Under the pieces are notes generated by a model that saw nothing but the letters and a program-made list of their open reading frames with translations, searched no databases and was not told the origin of the DNA. A DNA stretch of 64,000 bases from Phycomyces nitens. Taxonomy: Eukaryota; Mucoromycota; Mucoromycetes; Mucorales; Phycomycetaceae. Numbering within the stretch: position 1 is the first letter of the stretch; every line of letters starts with the position of its first letter. The stretch spans positions 1,302,001 through 1,366,000 of the forward strand of contig JAHRBC010000002.1 of the NCBI GenBank assembly GCA_022702545.1. Direction: 5' to 3'. The position numbers were made by a program, and so were the translations under genes. Shown one piece after another: positions 9,386 to 20,208 of this stretch.

Positions 9386-12300
9386 ATGTCTTCTGCTTCC
9401 CAAAACAACACTGCCTGTTACTGTAACAAATGCAATGGTAACCAAGAAGGGTTCTCTATGGTATCCAGACGCAATTATCAGCGTCATGCCAAAAGAGCAA
9501 GAATTGAAGAGGCTGGACGAACTGAGAGTAGTATGTATTAATTTTATATTTACTGCGCAATAATAACCATTATTCTTTAATTGAACCTCAGGCACACAAA
9601 GTGTCATTATGGATGTTGATGTTGAGGGTAAAAAATATTTATTTGAAAACCAGTTTAAGGGCAATAAACTAATCTATTCCATATTTGTAGCAATCCCGAT
9701 GTTTGAATCTGAATCCATGGAAACAATGGGCGGTCAGGCCAACCTACCTTTTTTGGATTCCGTCCCGATGTCTGACGATGATTTGGTTGACAATGAGGTC
9801 AATTGCGATGACACCGAAATTGTCAATGACAGCAACAATGGCGACAATGTGGAGAGTGATGTCGAGGAGATTGATGTTGAGGAGTTCAACGGCGAAGGTC
9901 AGTATTGAATAACTATCATAAAGAAGCATGCCAAAATTGAGTGTTAATAATTTTCCTTTTTTAAAACAGAACCCTTTGGTGCTCCTGGTATGCCCGAAAA
10001 TCCAGTGCACAGGGCCATTGCCATTTTCGTTGTTCTTTTTGCATCCCGTTATGCAGTCAACAAGGGCGCCGTTGTATTGATCCAGTTTGTCAATGAGCTC
10101 TTGACAGTCTACGGACAAGACTTTCAGCTCCCAACAAGTCTTGCTGGTCTTCAGAAGATGACGGGTTTTAGTGATATCACCAAAGATATCAAACGATTCG
10201 TGTCATGTCCAGATTGTCATCAAATATACGAAGAATCTATTTCCGTTCCCCCTCTCTGCAGCTCTGTGAAAATAGGCGCAAATATAACTTGTAACTGTGA
10301 GCTGACAAAGAAGTCGACGTCTGGTGCCATGGTGCCAAAGAAAATCTTTGTGTATCAGTCCATCAAAGATGCACTCAAGGTTCTCTTTCTTCGTCCTGGT
10401 TTCGAGCAGAAGATCGGCGTCTGGAACGACGAGCTGAAGGTGACAGACACCATGTGCGACATTTACGATGGCAAGATGTGGAAGGAGTTGAAAGACAGTG
10501 ATGGTCTTTCATTTGTTGCCCGCCCTCGTTCTCTTCTGTTGACTCTAAACATCGACTGGTTTCAGCCGTTCGATGGTGTAACACACTCCTCTGGTGCTAT
10601 ATATTTGGCAATCAACAACTTGCCCAGAGATGAAAGATTCAAACCAGAGAACGTCGTCTTGGTTGGGTTAATGCCTGGACCAAAGGAACCCAAATCTTAT
10701 GAGATCAACAACTATCTCAAGCCGTTGGTGGATGACCTTGAGCAGTTGTACGTTGGAATGACGATTCCAACCTTTGAATGTGGATCTGGAACAACTGTCC
10801 GTGCTGCGCTCCTTATGGTGGCATGTGATATTCCAGCAGCCAGAAAAACAAGCGGATTTACGTCCCACAATAGCACTAACGCCTGCTACAAATGCAGCCG
10901 TCAATTCAGTCGTCTTGCTGGGACAAGCAGTGTGGATTTCCATGGTTTCGACTATTCGCAGTGGTCTATTCGTAATGGTGTGGAAAACAGGGTGCATGCT
11001 GAGGTGTGGAAGAGTGCAAGTACGCCCTCAGAAAGGCATCAGCTGGAGGTCGAAAATGGTGTTCGATGGTCGCAGTTGCATCGCCTTGGATACTTTGATC
11101 TAGTACGTGGAACGATCATTGATCCCATGCACAACTTATTCTTGGGTACGGCGAAGAGGATGGTGGACAAGTGGATCGCTGGTGGCGATATTAATAATGG
11201 ACAACTTAATGACATGGAGCAAATCGCCAAGACAATGATCCTGCCAGCTTCATACACTTCATTAACAGCGAAAATTGGAAAGGGATTTTCATTTATGAAA
11301 GCTGACGAATGGAAGTCCTGGGTGCTGGTGTACTCTCCCGTCTTGTTGAAAGATGTTCTCAATGATGACAAGTTCAGAAACTGGATGGACTTTGTCGATG
11401 CCTGCCGTCTCCTTGTAAAGCCATCCCTATCATTTGAAGAACTTGACGATGCCCATGACTACCTTGAAAAATTCTGTCAAAAGTGCGAGCGTCTTTACCC
11501 TCCTAGTGTCCTCACCTGCAATATGCATCTGCACCTCCATCTTCGCGAGACCATTCGTGATTTTGGACCAGTGTATGGCTATTGGCTCTTTGGGTTCGAG
11601 CGATACAACGGTTTGCTAAAGAACGTGAGCACTAACAGAAAGGATAGTTTTGAGGCAACTTACATGAGGAATTTCGTAGAAGAAGCATACAAGGCCGATT
11701 ATGTGCAAGCAGTCCTTGGATACTCCAGTAAGATCCCATTCTCTTCTGTCTTTGCCAAGCTCGTATCTACACCCACACTTCCAGCCACAACTTCGCCAAT
11801 CAATCATCCTCAGTTCAACTTGCAAGATTTTGTAAATGCTTCTCTGACCACAATGGATTCTGCAAAGGGTAACGAGCCTCTTCCTCCTTCGGCTTTTCCT
11901 CTGCAAGTTGGAATGAAAACATTAATTGGTGATATCGATTATCCACATTTGCTGGATTATTATAAGCATGCTTATGACCTTCCCAGTCTTACCAGCTATC
12001 AGCACGCCTTCTCCCCGTTTTCCTTTGTTGATAACGAGATCACAAAGTTGAAGTCCATCAACTTACTTGGCCAAGTATATCGCGGTTCAAACAGACAAGG
12101 AAATGGAGGGTCGTTTATACAAGCACTGTTTGTTGGCAGCAATGAGGACGTTGTAAATGCATATACAGGCCAGATTCAGTATCTCTTTACACACAAGTTC
12201 GTGCCACCACCAGTTGATGATCTCCACCCGACTCGCATGGTTCATGACAATCAACATGTTTTCGCATTTGTTAAATGGTTTGTCACAACCTGTGATAGAA

Positions 12301-12473
12301 CGCGAGAGAATGAAGGTGTTGAGGTGTATCTCCCAAGGCATTCTCCAGATGACTTGAACAGTATTCTTCCAGTGCATAGGATTTTGTTAGAAGTTGCCAT
12401 TGGACAGCAAATCACTCGAACTAATAGGAAAACAATGCTCGTCATCCCTCTTCCCAAAAAAATCTGCGCCTAA
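9386..12473 (+). CDS. tnp2-type CACTA transposase of element B (963 aa, four exons)
   Basis: Joining 9386-9530, 9592-9627, 9691-9897 and 9970-12473 at GT-AG introns gives one open frame of 964 codons. Exon 1 encodes a Cys-x-Cys-x2-Cys...His module followed by basic residues, a likely DNA-binding finger. Exon 3 is acidic. Exon 4 carries the transposase: LNIDWFQPFDG near residue 322, GLMPGPKEP and a LKPLVDDLEQL segment, ACDIPAARKTSGFTSHNS with a CYKC pair, IIDPMHNLFLG near 512, and FGPVYGYWLFGFERYNGLLK near 660-680. These match the Transposase family tnp2 layout; the Asp of NIDWF, the Asp of CDIPA and the Glu of FERYNG are plausible DDE residues. It should cut and move B-family elements in the nucleus. 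The start at 9386 is chosen because G1 and G2 share only this ATG; an upstream in-frame ATG lies at 9338. Confidence 0.9.
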
Positions 12474-12602
12474 TATAAAATAAAAAATATCTTCTTCTTT
12501 TAAAGATAACCAAAATTAAGGCACCAAAAAATATACTTTATATATATTGACGGTATTACGTTCTTGGGGAAGTGGGTGAGAAAATATAAACAACAACTTT
12601 AT

Positions 12603-13774
12603 TTATACATCGTTTCTAAAAGCCCACTGTGGGAGGCGGGAAACCACGTCATTTGGGGCCGCTGAGTTTGACACACTCTTAAAAACCCGAGGCAAGAATT
12701 GATGGGAATGCAAACCCATTCCATCAAGGACATGAGAGTCAACAATAGTGATGAGTCTATTAAACTGAAATACAAGTATTAATATTTTATATAACAATTC
12801 AGACACGTAACCCAGTTATTGCCTTATTATTATTTACCTCATCACTTCTCCATCCTGGGCGAACAGTACGGATGACACGTTTGGTACCACTTTCAGATGT
12901 CTCTATGTCAGATTCACCCTCGGACATTGCCTCCTTTATTATCATGTTGGCACAATCTTTGCCCATCATCTCATTGATTGTGTCCTCATTGTCAAGGTAA
13001 GCATTCAAGCGCCGAGAAAGGCTCTAAAATTCTCAGTTAATACTGCTTCTTTGATATTAAATATTTATTAGTTATTTAAAGTATATCTTACCTCGCCTGC
13101 ACGGTTTGCCCTTCTTGAACGAGTGTTCACGGCAGCTTTCTCCGAAGAAGACTTCTTGTCTCTGGAACTTTGGCTCCTGAAGTTGGTGTGAAGATTCTTG
13201 TACAGATCGCTTCTCCTCATTCCCTTGCTCTCAAACTTGGGCTCCAAGTAGTTGAGGATCCTAACAACTAACTCCTTGTTTGGACTTTGGTTGAAAGGAA
13301 CGTTTGTATTCCACTTTGGCTTATTATTGTTTGCCAACATCTCTGCAGCTATTCTCGACGAAAACTTTGGCTTCCACATAAATTTGCGAATTGCCGTCTG
13401 ACACAGTATATGAGATAATGAATTGATAACATACTATATAATTTGCTACTTACATAGACATCGTTGTTTGTCTGCTTGGTTGGCACAACTGGTAGAAGAG
13501 CAACAGGTGCAACAGGAATGGCAGGAGAGTTGACAAGAGCAGTGTTATGGGCACTACCCAATGCACCGATTGCTCTAATGGCTGAAGCATTACCAGCCAC
13601 AACAACGTTGAGTTGAGCCTTTACAGACCCCACTTGCACTTCGACGTTTGTCATTTTGCCTTCCATCTCGGAAAGCTTTGCCATAATCTGTTCCATGTCA
13701 GGAGCAGGAGCAGGAGCAGGAGCAGGACCAGCAGGAGTGGGACGAGGAGCAATTGTTCTTCTTTGGTTAACCAT
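12603..13774 (-). CDS. Convergent four-exon accessory gene of element B (324 aa)
   Basis: On the minus strand, exons 13774-13454, 13397-13092, 13023-12838 and 12764-12603 join in phase 0 at GT-AG introns to 324 codons plus stop. Exon lengths 306, 186 and 162 are identical in G1 and G2; only exon 1 varies, in an Ala/Pro-rich linker. The N-terminus (MVNQRRTIAPR) precedes a heptad-like stretch (MEQIMAKLSEMEGKM), then exon 2 with a WNTNVPFNQSPNKELV segment and a basic cluster (NTRSRRANRAG), an acidic SEGESDIETSESG patch and RTVRPGWRSDE. I recognise no family. Its place opposite the transposase is that of TnpA-type accessory proteins of plant CACTA elements, which bind subterminal repeats; this role is inference. 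Confidence 0.8.
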
Positions 13775-13999
13775 TTTCTAGAATATGGTAAAGTATATTT
13801 CGATTATAATTATTAGTTTTTGTTCAATTGAAATAAAAATAAATACCATATACATACAAAAACTGTTTGGGTGAGTGAGTGAGTAAGTGTGTGTGTGTGT
13901 GTGTGTAAAGGTAAGAGAGGTTGAATATCAAAAAGGTCATTATATATAGGCATTTTGAATGACTATAAAGATGTTCCTCTATTGTCTTGAAGCACTGAG
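13775..13999. promoter_or_regulatory. Bidirectional promoter region of element B
   Basis: This 225-bp spacer separates the start codons of two divergent genes. It contains a GT microsatellite (about 13888-13905) and a TATATATA box (about 13942-13949). The same arrangement occurs in A, G1 and G2. Confidence 0.55.
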
Positions 14000-14940
14000 A
14001 TGCAAATCGGCCTTGATATTGTTTTTGGGCTCAATCCATCATGCTTTCCGCAGCATGCTTCAAAGGTGAAAATTTTTTCAGACTCTCTCCTTTTTTTTTG
14101 GTTCCCTTTATTTTTCCTTTTCCTTGCTTTTTGATATTGGCGCCTTTCTCTGGTAAGACATTTTTTATACCTCTTTATACACACAAATTAATCTCTTTTT
14201 CATAGATGTGCGCTCCCATTGCAACTCATCCTTTCCACAATGGCCATCTAGACAAATACTCACTGGCCGCATTCACTGGTATCATCATCTTGATAAAAAT
14301 TATTTTCACTTTCTCTCTTAGATTGGCCAAACAACTTATGTAAGGATGTCATCGGCACCAGGTAAAAAATTTTCTTTCAATCATACTTGTTCCCTCTCTG
14401 ACTCTATTCCATTGTAGACTGCCCTTTCTATTCACGCCATCGGCCTCCTCCATCATTCGTGATTGTAATCATAAAGGTAATATTCTTTATAAATCTCTTT
14501 TGCTTATCCAAAATATTATTCAGACTATTTATTAATAATTATTATTATGTGCTTTATAGACTCACTTGGTCTTCCTTTGCACACCATACCCCCTACTTTG
14601 ATAACCCATTCGGCTCCTGGTATGTAAATTAAATATATCATCACTCTGTTCACCCATATTAATTTTTATTCCCTTTTTTATAGTAAAACCCGCCACACAG
14701 CCCATCCAGCCTTAAAATTCAAGTCCCCTTTGCGCACTCTTGCCCATCTCTTGCAATGTAAGTATCTTTTGACACACAAAAATTTTCTCTTTGTACCCCA
14801 TATCAATAACACTTCTTTATCTTTTACAGAACACTCCCGCAGCCCAAAAAATCACTGGATATTCATATTTTTGCAGGTATTTTTTATGTAGAAAAATATT
14901 CCATCCAAATAGCAGCAGGCAACCGGGTAGAAACGGCTAG
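14000..14940 (+). CDS. Cryptic seven-exon gene of CACTA element B (160 codons)
   Basis: Exons 14000-14065, 14206-14278, 14322-14361, 14418-14476, 14560-14619, 14684-14757 and 14830-14940 join at GT-AG sites into an open frame of 483 nt. Introns are 140, 43, 56, 83, 64 and 72 nt, against 138, 43, 55, 81, 64 and 73 nt in element A; exon lengths are identical. Indels are thus confined to introns, which argues for coding constraint. The protein is small, has a Pro/Thr-rich centre and a Cys-rich aromatic end (YFCRYFLCRKIFH) followed by a basic tail. No known domain is recognised. It may be an element-encoded regulator or DNA-binding factor, but nothing in the sequence proves this. Confidence 0.78.
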
Positions 14941-15423
14941 GCCATAGGAATAGGCGTAATAGTAGACCCTAAACCTAGAAACATTCTATTCTTTCTAATA
15001 AAAATAAAAACGTAAAACATTACCAATCAATTATAAACGGGAAATCAAATAATGGGTGATATATTATTGGTCAAGAAGAATAAAGAAGATTAAATACTAC
15101 ACTATGAGGATGAAAAAAGTGTAGTAAAGATGTAAAATACTACAGTGTTATTCTCTCAAAATAGATTCTTTCAAAACGGAACCGCACATTTAAATGCTTA
15201 ATCCCCCCATAACCTAATTAGATATACCCGCCGAAAGTGCTACTGGACCTCAGCTGCAGCACCTCTTTCAATAATTATGCTAGCAATTATCACGACATAC
15301 TGCTAGCAGCTAAGACCAGGTTGTTCTCAAGCGGAATTATATGTAGAGTCTATCATAATTCAGGTAATTACACTATTGTTTACTTATCTTTCCACACTGG
15401 TAATCAAGCCCGTTTTTCCAGTG

Positions 15424-15860
15424 CATATAATGTGGAAATAAGATAATAGCATACGTATATACCAAGTATAAGGCTTGTATTTCTCGGTAAGTCTATACAT
15501 ATAACAATACCTATTGACTAATGATAAAAAAGTTAGTAAAGGTAAATGTAACGCGTGTTTTATCATACCTAGTGTTTTTCGTGTGAAAGTATGAAGCTAA
15601 GCTTTTCTTACTATGAAGGTTACGTGGTAATGACATACAAGTAAATGATTAGCATTAATAAGCTGATGTAATAGAGTCATCTTATTTTTTCTTTTGTTTA
15701 GAACGTGAAAAACATAAGACAAAAATAAGAATTGCTTGGAAATTCCTACGTAATGACAATTGTGACTAGCATTAACTTACGTCAAAAGGTTCCTTAATTC
15801 TATAAATTAGCCCACCTTTGTTTCTAACAAATTGTTAAAGTCCTTTCATACACTATAATT
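15424..15860 (+). promoter_or_regulatory. Upstream region of Plavaka-like gene H
   Basis: This stretch of about 440 bp has no credible open frame. A TATA-like TATAAATTAG lies near 15801-15810, about 50 bp before the ATG at 15861. Element B is inserted at its left edge, so more of the H element may lie before 9144. I could not find H termini. Confidence 0.35.
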
Positions 15861-18800
15861 ATGAACAACAATTACAATAACATCAACAAAAACAACAATA
15901 ACAATAACAACAAAAACAATACTGGTTCTTCAAGCGTCCTTAACCTCAGGGTTAACAAGATCAGACAATCGCAAACGTGTCCATGGTGCAAGGATGGAAA
16001 AGTCCATGTTTTTAACTCATTTCGCCAGCATGTGAGGTTGAAGCATCCAGAAAAGGTGGACTCCGAGTATTTCAAGAAGTTGTTTTCTTGGAAGCAGGAG
16101 AAGTAAGTTTATTTGATAAAACCATAAGTATTATGTATTAATATTAGGACCTTTAATAGTCCCATCTCGATGACTGGATCTGATCTTGATGAATCAGTAG
16201 ACCCCTCTCGTTCTATGTCTATTGACCTTGGTGAATTTGCTTTTCAGCATTATGATCCTAATATTGACAACGAAAATGATTCTGGTGATGAAGATAGCCA
16301 AGACAATGATCAGAATGATGATGAATACGATGATATGTCAGACGCCGATGTCTATAACTCGGATGAAGATGACAACGATGAAACAGACTCTGTACTGCCC
16401 CAAATTGATGAAGCACTCCTTCTCAATACGATTCTGCCTTTGTCGAGAAGCTTTGAGGATCAATCGTATGATGCCGTTTCAGACACTACTGAAGAGGATA
16501 TTGGTCGATTGAATTATGCAACGAGCCGAACGGAACAAGTGGATCACATTGTGGATATGACAAATCCATTCAAGTCCAGCGTTGAAGGATTGCTCCACGC
16601 ATTCTTTTATGGTGACGAAGATCTTTGCTCGGAACGCATGGTGAAGAAGATCCATTATCTGCTGAAGCTCACCTTGAAGTTGCAAGAGGAATCTACGGAG
16701 ACATTAGTCTTACCAGCCCCTGACAGAATCCTCAATTTCCAAAGTCGCATCAAGTCAAAGGTCCCAGTTCTCAGTCCTGTCGAATGCAAAGGAACGAACA
16801 AGGATGGAGAAGAGCATGCATTCTTCATGAACAAGCCCTCTGAGTACTTGAAGAACATTGCTGCCACACCGGGTATGATTGACCAAATATCTACCCTCCC
16901 TGATTTCACGACTGGCCAGATCATGAACTTGAATCAGGGTGATAAATAGAAACATCATGAAAGTCTTCAAACACCCATGATGACAGTTAACGGCCAGGAC
17001 TATTGGATTGGTGATATTGCAAAAGACAGACATGGCTACTGCTGGCTATTGAGCAAGTTCCTCACCAAAGAAGGCCAAACTGTTTCTGGAGACAATTCAA
17101 AGATGGCTTTTGTTGAATCGTTCCGTTTCCTAAGCAGCTCTCTCGACAATATTGAACTTGGCATAATGACTGGATTGACTACCAACTTTGCGATCCTTCC
17201 GGAGAGGTACTTGGTACCATTGAATGAACTTGTTTGCCCGATTCCAAAGGATCAGTTGTTCGGAGGAAATGGCTGTACAGTAGTCTATGACAGTAACGGA
17301 AGGTTGTCTCTGGTTCACGATGGCCTTGATCCCCATATCGCTTGTCTTTGGTCTGGAGCTTGTCCCTCTAATGGATTCAAACGTGCCTATCCCAGCTCTT
17401 CTCATAATGGTGCACGATATATGAAGGTTGTGGTTGCTCCTATCATCCTCTGGTCTGACGATACTTCTGGAAACAAGTCAAAGCAATACAATGTTTTTGA
17501 CAGCTACTTAATGTACCTTGGCGCCATGTCTTTGGAAAAAGAAGTCGTCGAGAGAATACTTTGTTTGTCTGCACATCGGATAAAAATCTGCGAGCTGTCG
17601 ATATGCTAGGCCCAATTGTTGATAATCTTGCTCAGTTGGAACGTGGTATCGAAGTATATTCATATGATCATAATGAATACGTTCTTCTTGTCGCCCCTCT
17701 TCTCTTTTTGATGGCGGACAATCCTAGACACTCGCAGTTGGCTATGCACAAGGGTACCAACTCCAGATATCCATGCCGTAAATGTTTCTGCCCAAAACAT
17801 TCTACGCTTTCTGGTCTTGTCCGATCAATGCCAAACTCATCTGATACGTACATATCTCATGAGTATCCCAAGAAGCACTTGGCACATTTCCGTGATGCTG
17901 TTCAATTGAAAGGAACCGATATTCAAAAGTACAAGGTTATGTCTGATACATATAGCTTTATTGTCAATGGTAGTGAAAAGTTTCTTCGTTTAGGTGCATT
18001 TGACCCAGCCCAAGATTGTCCAGTAGAGGTGCTCCATACTGTCCCACTTGGTTGCATTAAATATCTGGTAGACTATCTGTTGAAGGAAGTTCTTAAACCT
18101 TCAGAAAGAGATCGTCTTGGTAGAGCGATTATGTCTAGCAGAAACAGCTCTGTGTACTCAAGAACTTTCAGGAATAATCTTCGCCACAGTGGTTCATTCG
18201 TTGGCCGAGATTATAAGCAGCTCATACAGGTTTTACCTACGGTTCTTGGTACTGTATTCTCTGAACAAGTTGAACGTTTTGATGTCTTTATGCAATGCTT
18301 TACCTACTTGGGACAGTTGACCTCTTTGATATACCTTCGTGGTATTGAATGTGGCTCTGATGTGTATATCCATTCTTTACAAGTTGCATTATCAAATTTC
18401 ACGAGATCTCTTTTTATGTTAGATCAACACTTGATTGGAAGTTCTGGAAAGCCCCCATGTTCTCTTTGCGCCCCAAGATACACATGCTCCACCATTTGGT
18501 CGACGATATACAAAGATTCGGATGCCCCCTTCAGTACGAGACCGAGAGTTCTGAACAGTTCAACAAGTTCATCCGTGAACATCTTTTCCAGACGAACCGA
18601 CAGTACACTTCTCGCGATGTCGCCACTCGTTTTGGAAAGCAGTTCATGTGCCGGCAACTGTTCAACGGTCTATCCTTTGTGTATACCAAGACCTGGAAAG
18701 AAAATGGTGTCAAGAAAGAATGCCTAGTCCGTGGCGAAAGTGGTTCTCTGATCCAAAGATTGCAGACTGAAAACGTGGATTTCAACAAGCACTTCTTTGG

Positions 18801-19188
18801 TGCTCGAAAGAACCAAACCGACAGCTACTATATCAACAAGTCCCAAGTAGTTGATGGCTTAACTGGACTCTTTTTGCATGGCAATACCTTGTTGCTTGGT
18901 AAAGTCTTGAGAAATCAAGATGGATCTTTTAGCTTGCAAAAGTACTTGTTAGTTACAGCCGACTATGATATTTGCTCTTCTCTTCCTGGTTTTTGCACTG
19001 ATTCTTGTGGAAACCCGCATATCCGACCTTGTGAGATTATCCCTGTGGATACAACTCTGAAATGCAAAGAGGTTATGGACTTTGGCTTTGTCGTTAATGG
19101 GCATGGAAACATTCATGTAATTAATGTATCAAAATTCGGTTCCTATTGGTCGTTAATTCTGAATGCCCATCTTTTTATTATCCAGTAA
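15861..19188 (+). pseudogene. Plavaka-like transposase H, decayed
   Basis: Exon 1 (15861-16102) encodes an Asn-rich start and a C2H2-type finger (CPWC...HVRLKH). A GT-AG intron (16103-16147) leads into exon 2 in frame. Exon 2 aligns along its length with intact protein I (50115-53090): an acidic region, WSDDTSGNKSKQYN, ADNPRHSQLAM with YPCRKC, a HMLHHLVDDIQRFGCP segment and ETESSEQFNKFIREHLF. These resemble Plavaka transposases, a CACTA-related fungal group. The frame is broken by TAG at 16947-16949 (Trp expected from context) and by two shifts of one base near 17545-17560 and 18440-18457. After removal of these lesions it would be about the length of I. It is not functional as read. Confidence 0.8.
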
Positions 19189-19329
19189 AAATGCTTCAAT
19201 ATCAGTGATAAAATATAATTGGTTAGCTATTATTTATTTTAAGATAAACCCCCAGAAAAGCATAGGAGATTAAAAAATATATCAAAAAATAGACCAAAAG
19301 TACAAAAAAACAGTGATTACAAACTCACA
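19189..19329. other. AT-rich spacer after H, no feature seen
   Basis: This short AT-rich stretch downstream of the H stop codon probably holds the 3' end of the H element. No terminal repeat could be identified. Confidence 0.4.
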
Positions 19330-19619
19330 GCCAATAATAATTTTTTTTAGCGAAATAATTGCCTAAAACGTGTAAAAAATCAGTAGGTGTGATAGATGAT
19401 AAAAGGTGGACACAAGAATGATAATTGAAATGCAGATAATGGGAGATAAAGATGGAAGTGTAAAGAGGTATATGGGTAAAAAGTGACTTGCGATGCGATA
19501 TGAGTGACGTCGCCATATTGACTGGACACGACGTCACTCTTTCTGGCAAGGCAGTCTGGAAAAGGATGACGTTGCTTGCGAAAGTGGGCGAAGCTGGAAA
19601 AACTACAACACCCGTGTCA
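19330..19619 (-). repeat. LTR-like repeat fragment beside tRNA-Gly
   Basis: On the minus strand it starts TGACACGGGTGTTGTAG at 19619 and continues with TTCCAGCTTCGCCCAC, matching the 5' part of the type b repeat at 35319. It decays or is truncated toward 19330. Its start is 11 bp upstream of the tRNA-Gly gene and it points away from the tRNA, the same geometry as the repeat next to tRNA-Ala. Confidence 0.6.
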
Positions 19620-19630
19620 ACATTAATAGC

Positions 19631-19701
19631 GCGCGGATGGTTAAGTGGTATAATCTTCGCCTGCCACGCGAAGGGCCCGGGTTCGATTCCCGGTCCGCGC
19701 A
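19631..19701 (+). tRNA. tRNA-Gly(GCC)
   Basis: The 71-nt sequence folds as a cloverleaf: acceptor GCGCGGA/TCCGCGC with discriminator A, D arm with GGTTAAGTGGTA, anticodon arm TTCGC-CTGCCAC-GCGAA with anticodon GCC, and T arm CCGGG-TTCGATT-CCCGG. All stems pair. A T-rich run (TTTATTTTT) follows directly as the Pol III terminator. There is no intron. It is one of only two host genes I can support in the window. Confidence 0.95.
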
Positions 19702-19758
19702 TTTATTTTTAACTTTTGTTGTGCTTAATTTTGCATCCACTTATTTCTTCCCGGGCAC

Positions 19759-20085
19759 TGTCGTGCCTGAATTAATGTCAGCCAATCAGGATGACAATTA
19801 CACAGAGTTCTCTTTTGAGAACGACGACCGAATTGATTCCCTTTTGCTCTCTGAAGACCTAGAAGACATTAGTTATAACAAAAGTAGATTAGAAACCGAA
19901 ACAGACATTTATGATGGCTGAGTGGGTTTAGAAAAGATATAAAAGAGGACAATATTTCATTGAATAAAAAGTATCTATCTTCTATCCTCTTTTTACTCTT
20001 TTATCCTCATTTACGATTCCCAGTGGGTTTGACCAATATTGGCTGTGTTATAGCATTGGAAGAACAACCCAGATCCAAAACGACA
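19759..20085 (+). repeat. Left terminal inverted repeat of MULE K
   Basis: It pairs with 22540-22828 in inverted orientation. Markers present in both include GGCTGTGTTATAGCATTGGA and CAGTGGGTTTGACC. The left copy has an extra block around 19820-19848 and a short CT-rich block near 19985-20000. Confidence 0.8.
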
Positions 20086-20208
20086 GCGCTATCTGAATTT
20101 GGAGGAATAGTGGCTTTTTCAGAGGAGGCTTGGCTGAGTATCTAGTTATTTTCTCCTGATTTCTTTTTATTTTTTCTTTCTCAAATTCTTTATTTAAAAT
20201 ATTTAAAA

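Larger units (their letters stand above)
9144..15423 (+). mobile_element. CACTA element B, complete, TSD CAT
   Basis: Termini CACTGGAAAAATGGGCT at 9144 and AGCCCGTTTTTCCAGTG at 15423 form an inverted repeat of about 29 bp with three mismatches. CAT flanks both sides (9141-9143 and 15424-15426). Three genes are present and open: a tnp2 transposase (plus), a convergent accessory gene (minus), and the cryptic seven-exon gene (plus). With intact genes and ends, B looks autonomous. It lies upstream of the decayed Plavaka-like gene H. Confidence 0.93.

Noticed and set aside
19325..19702. Open frame of 125 aa on the minus strand (MRGPGIEPG)
   Set aside because: It runs through the antisense of tRNA-Gly and an LTR-like fragment, with no other support.
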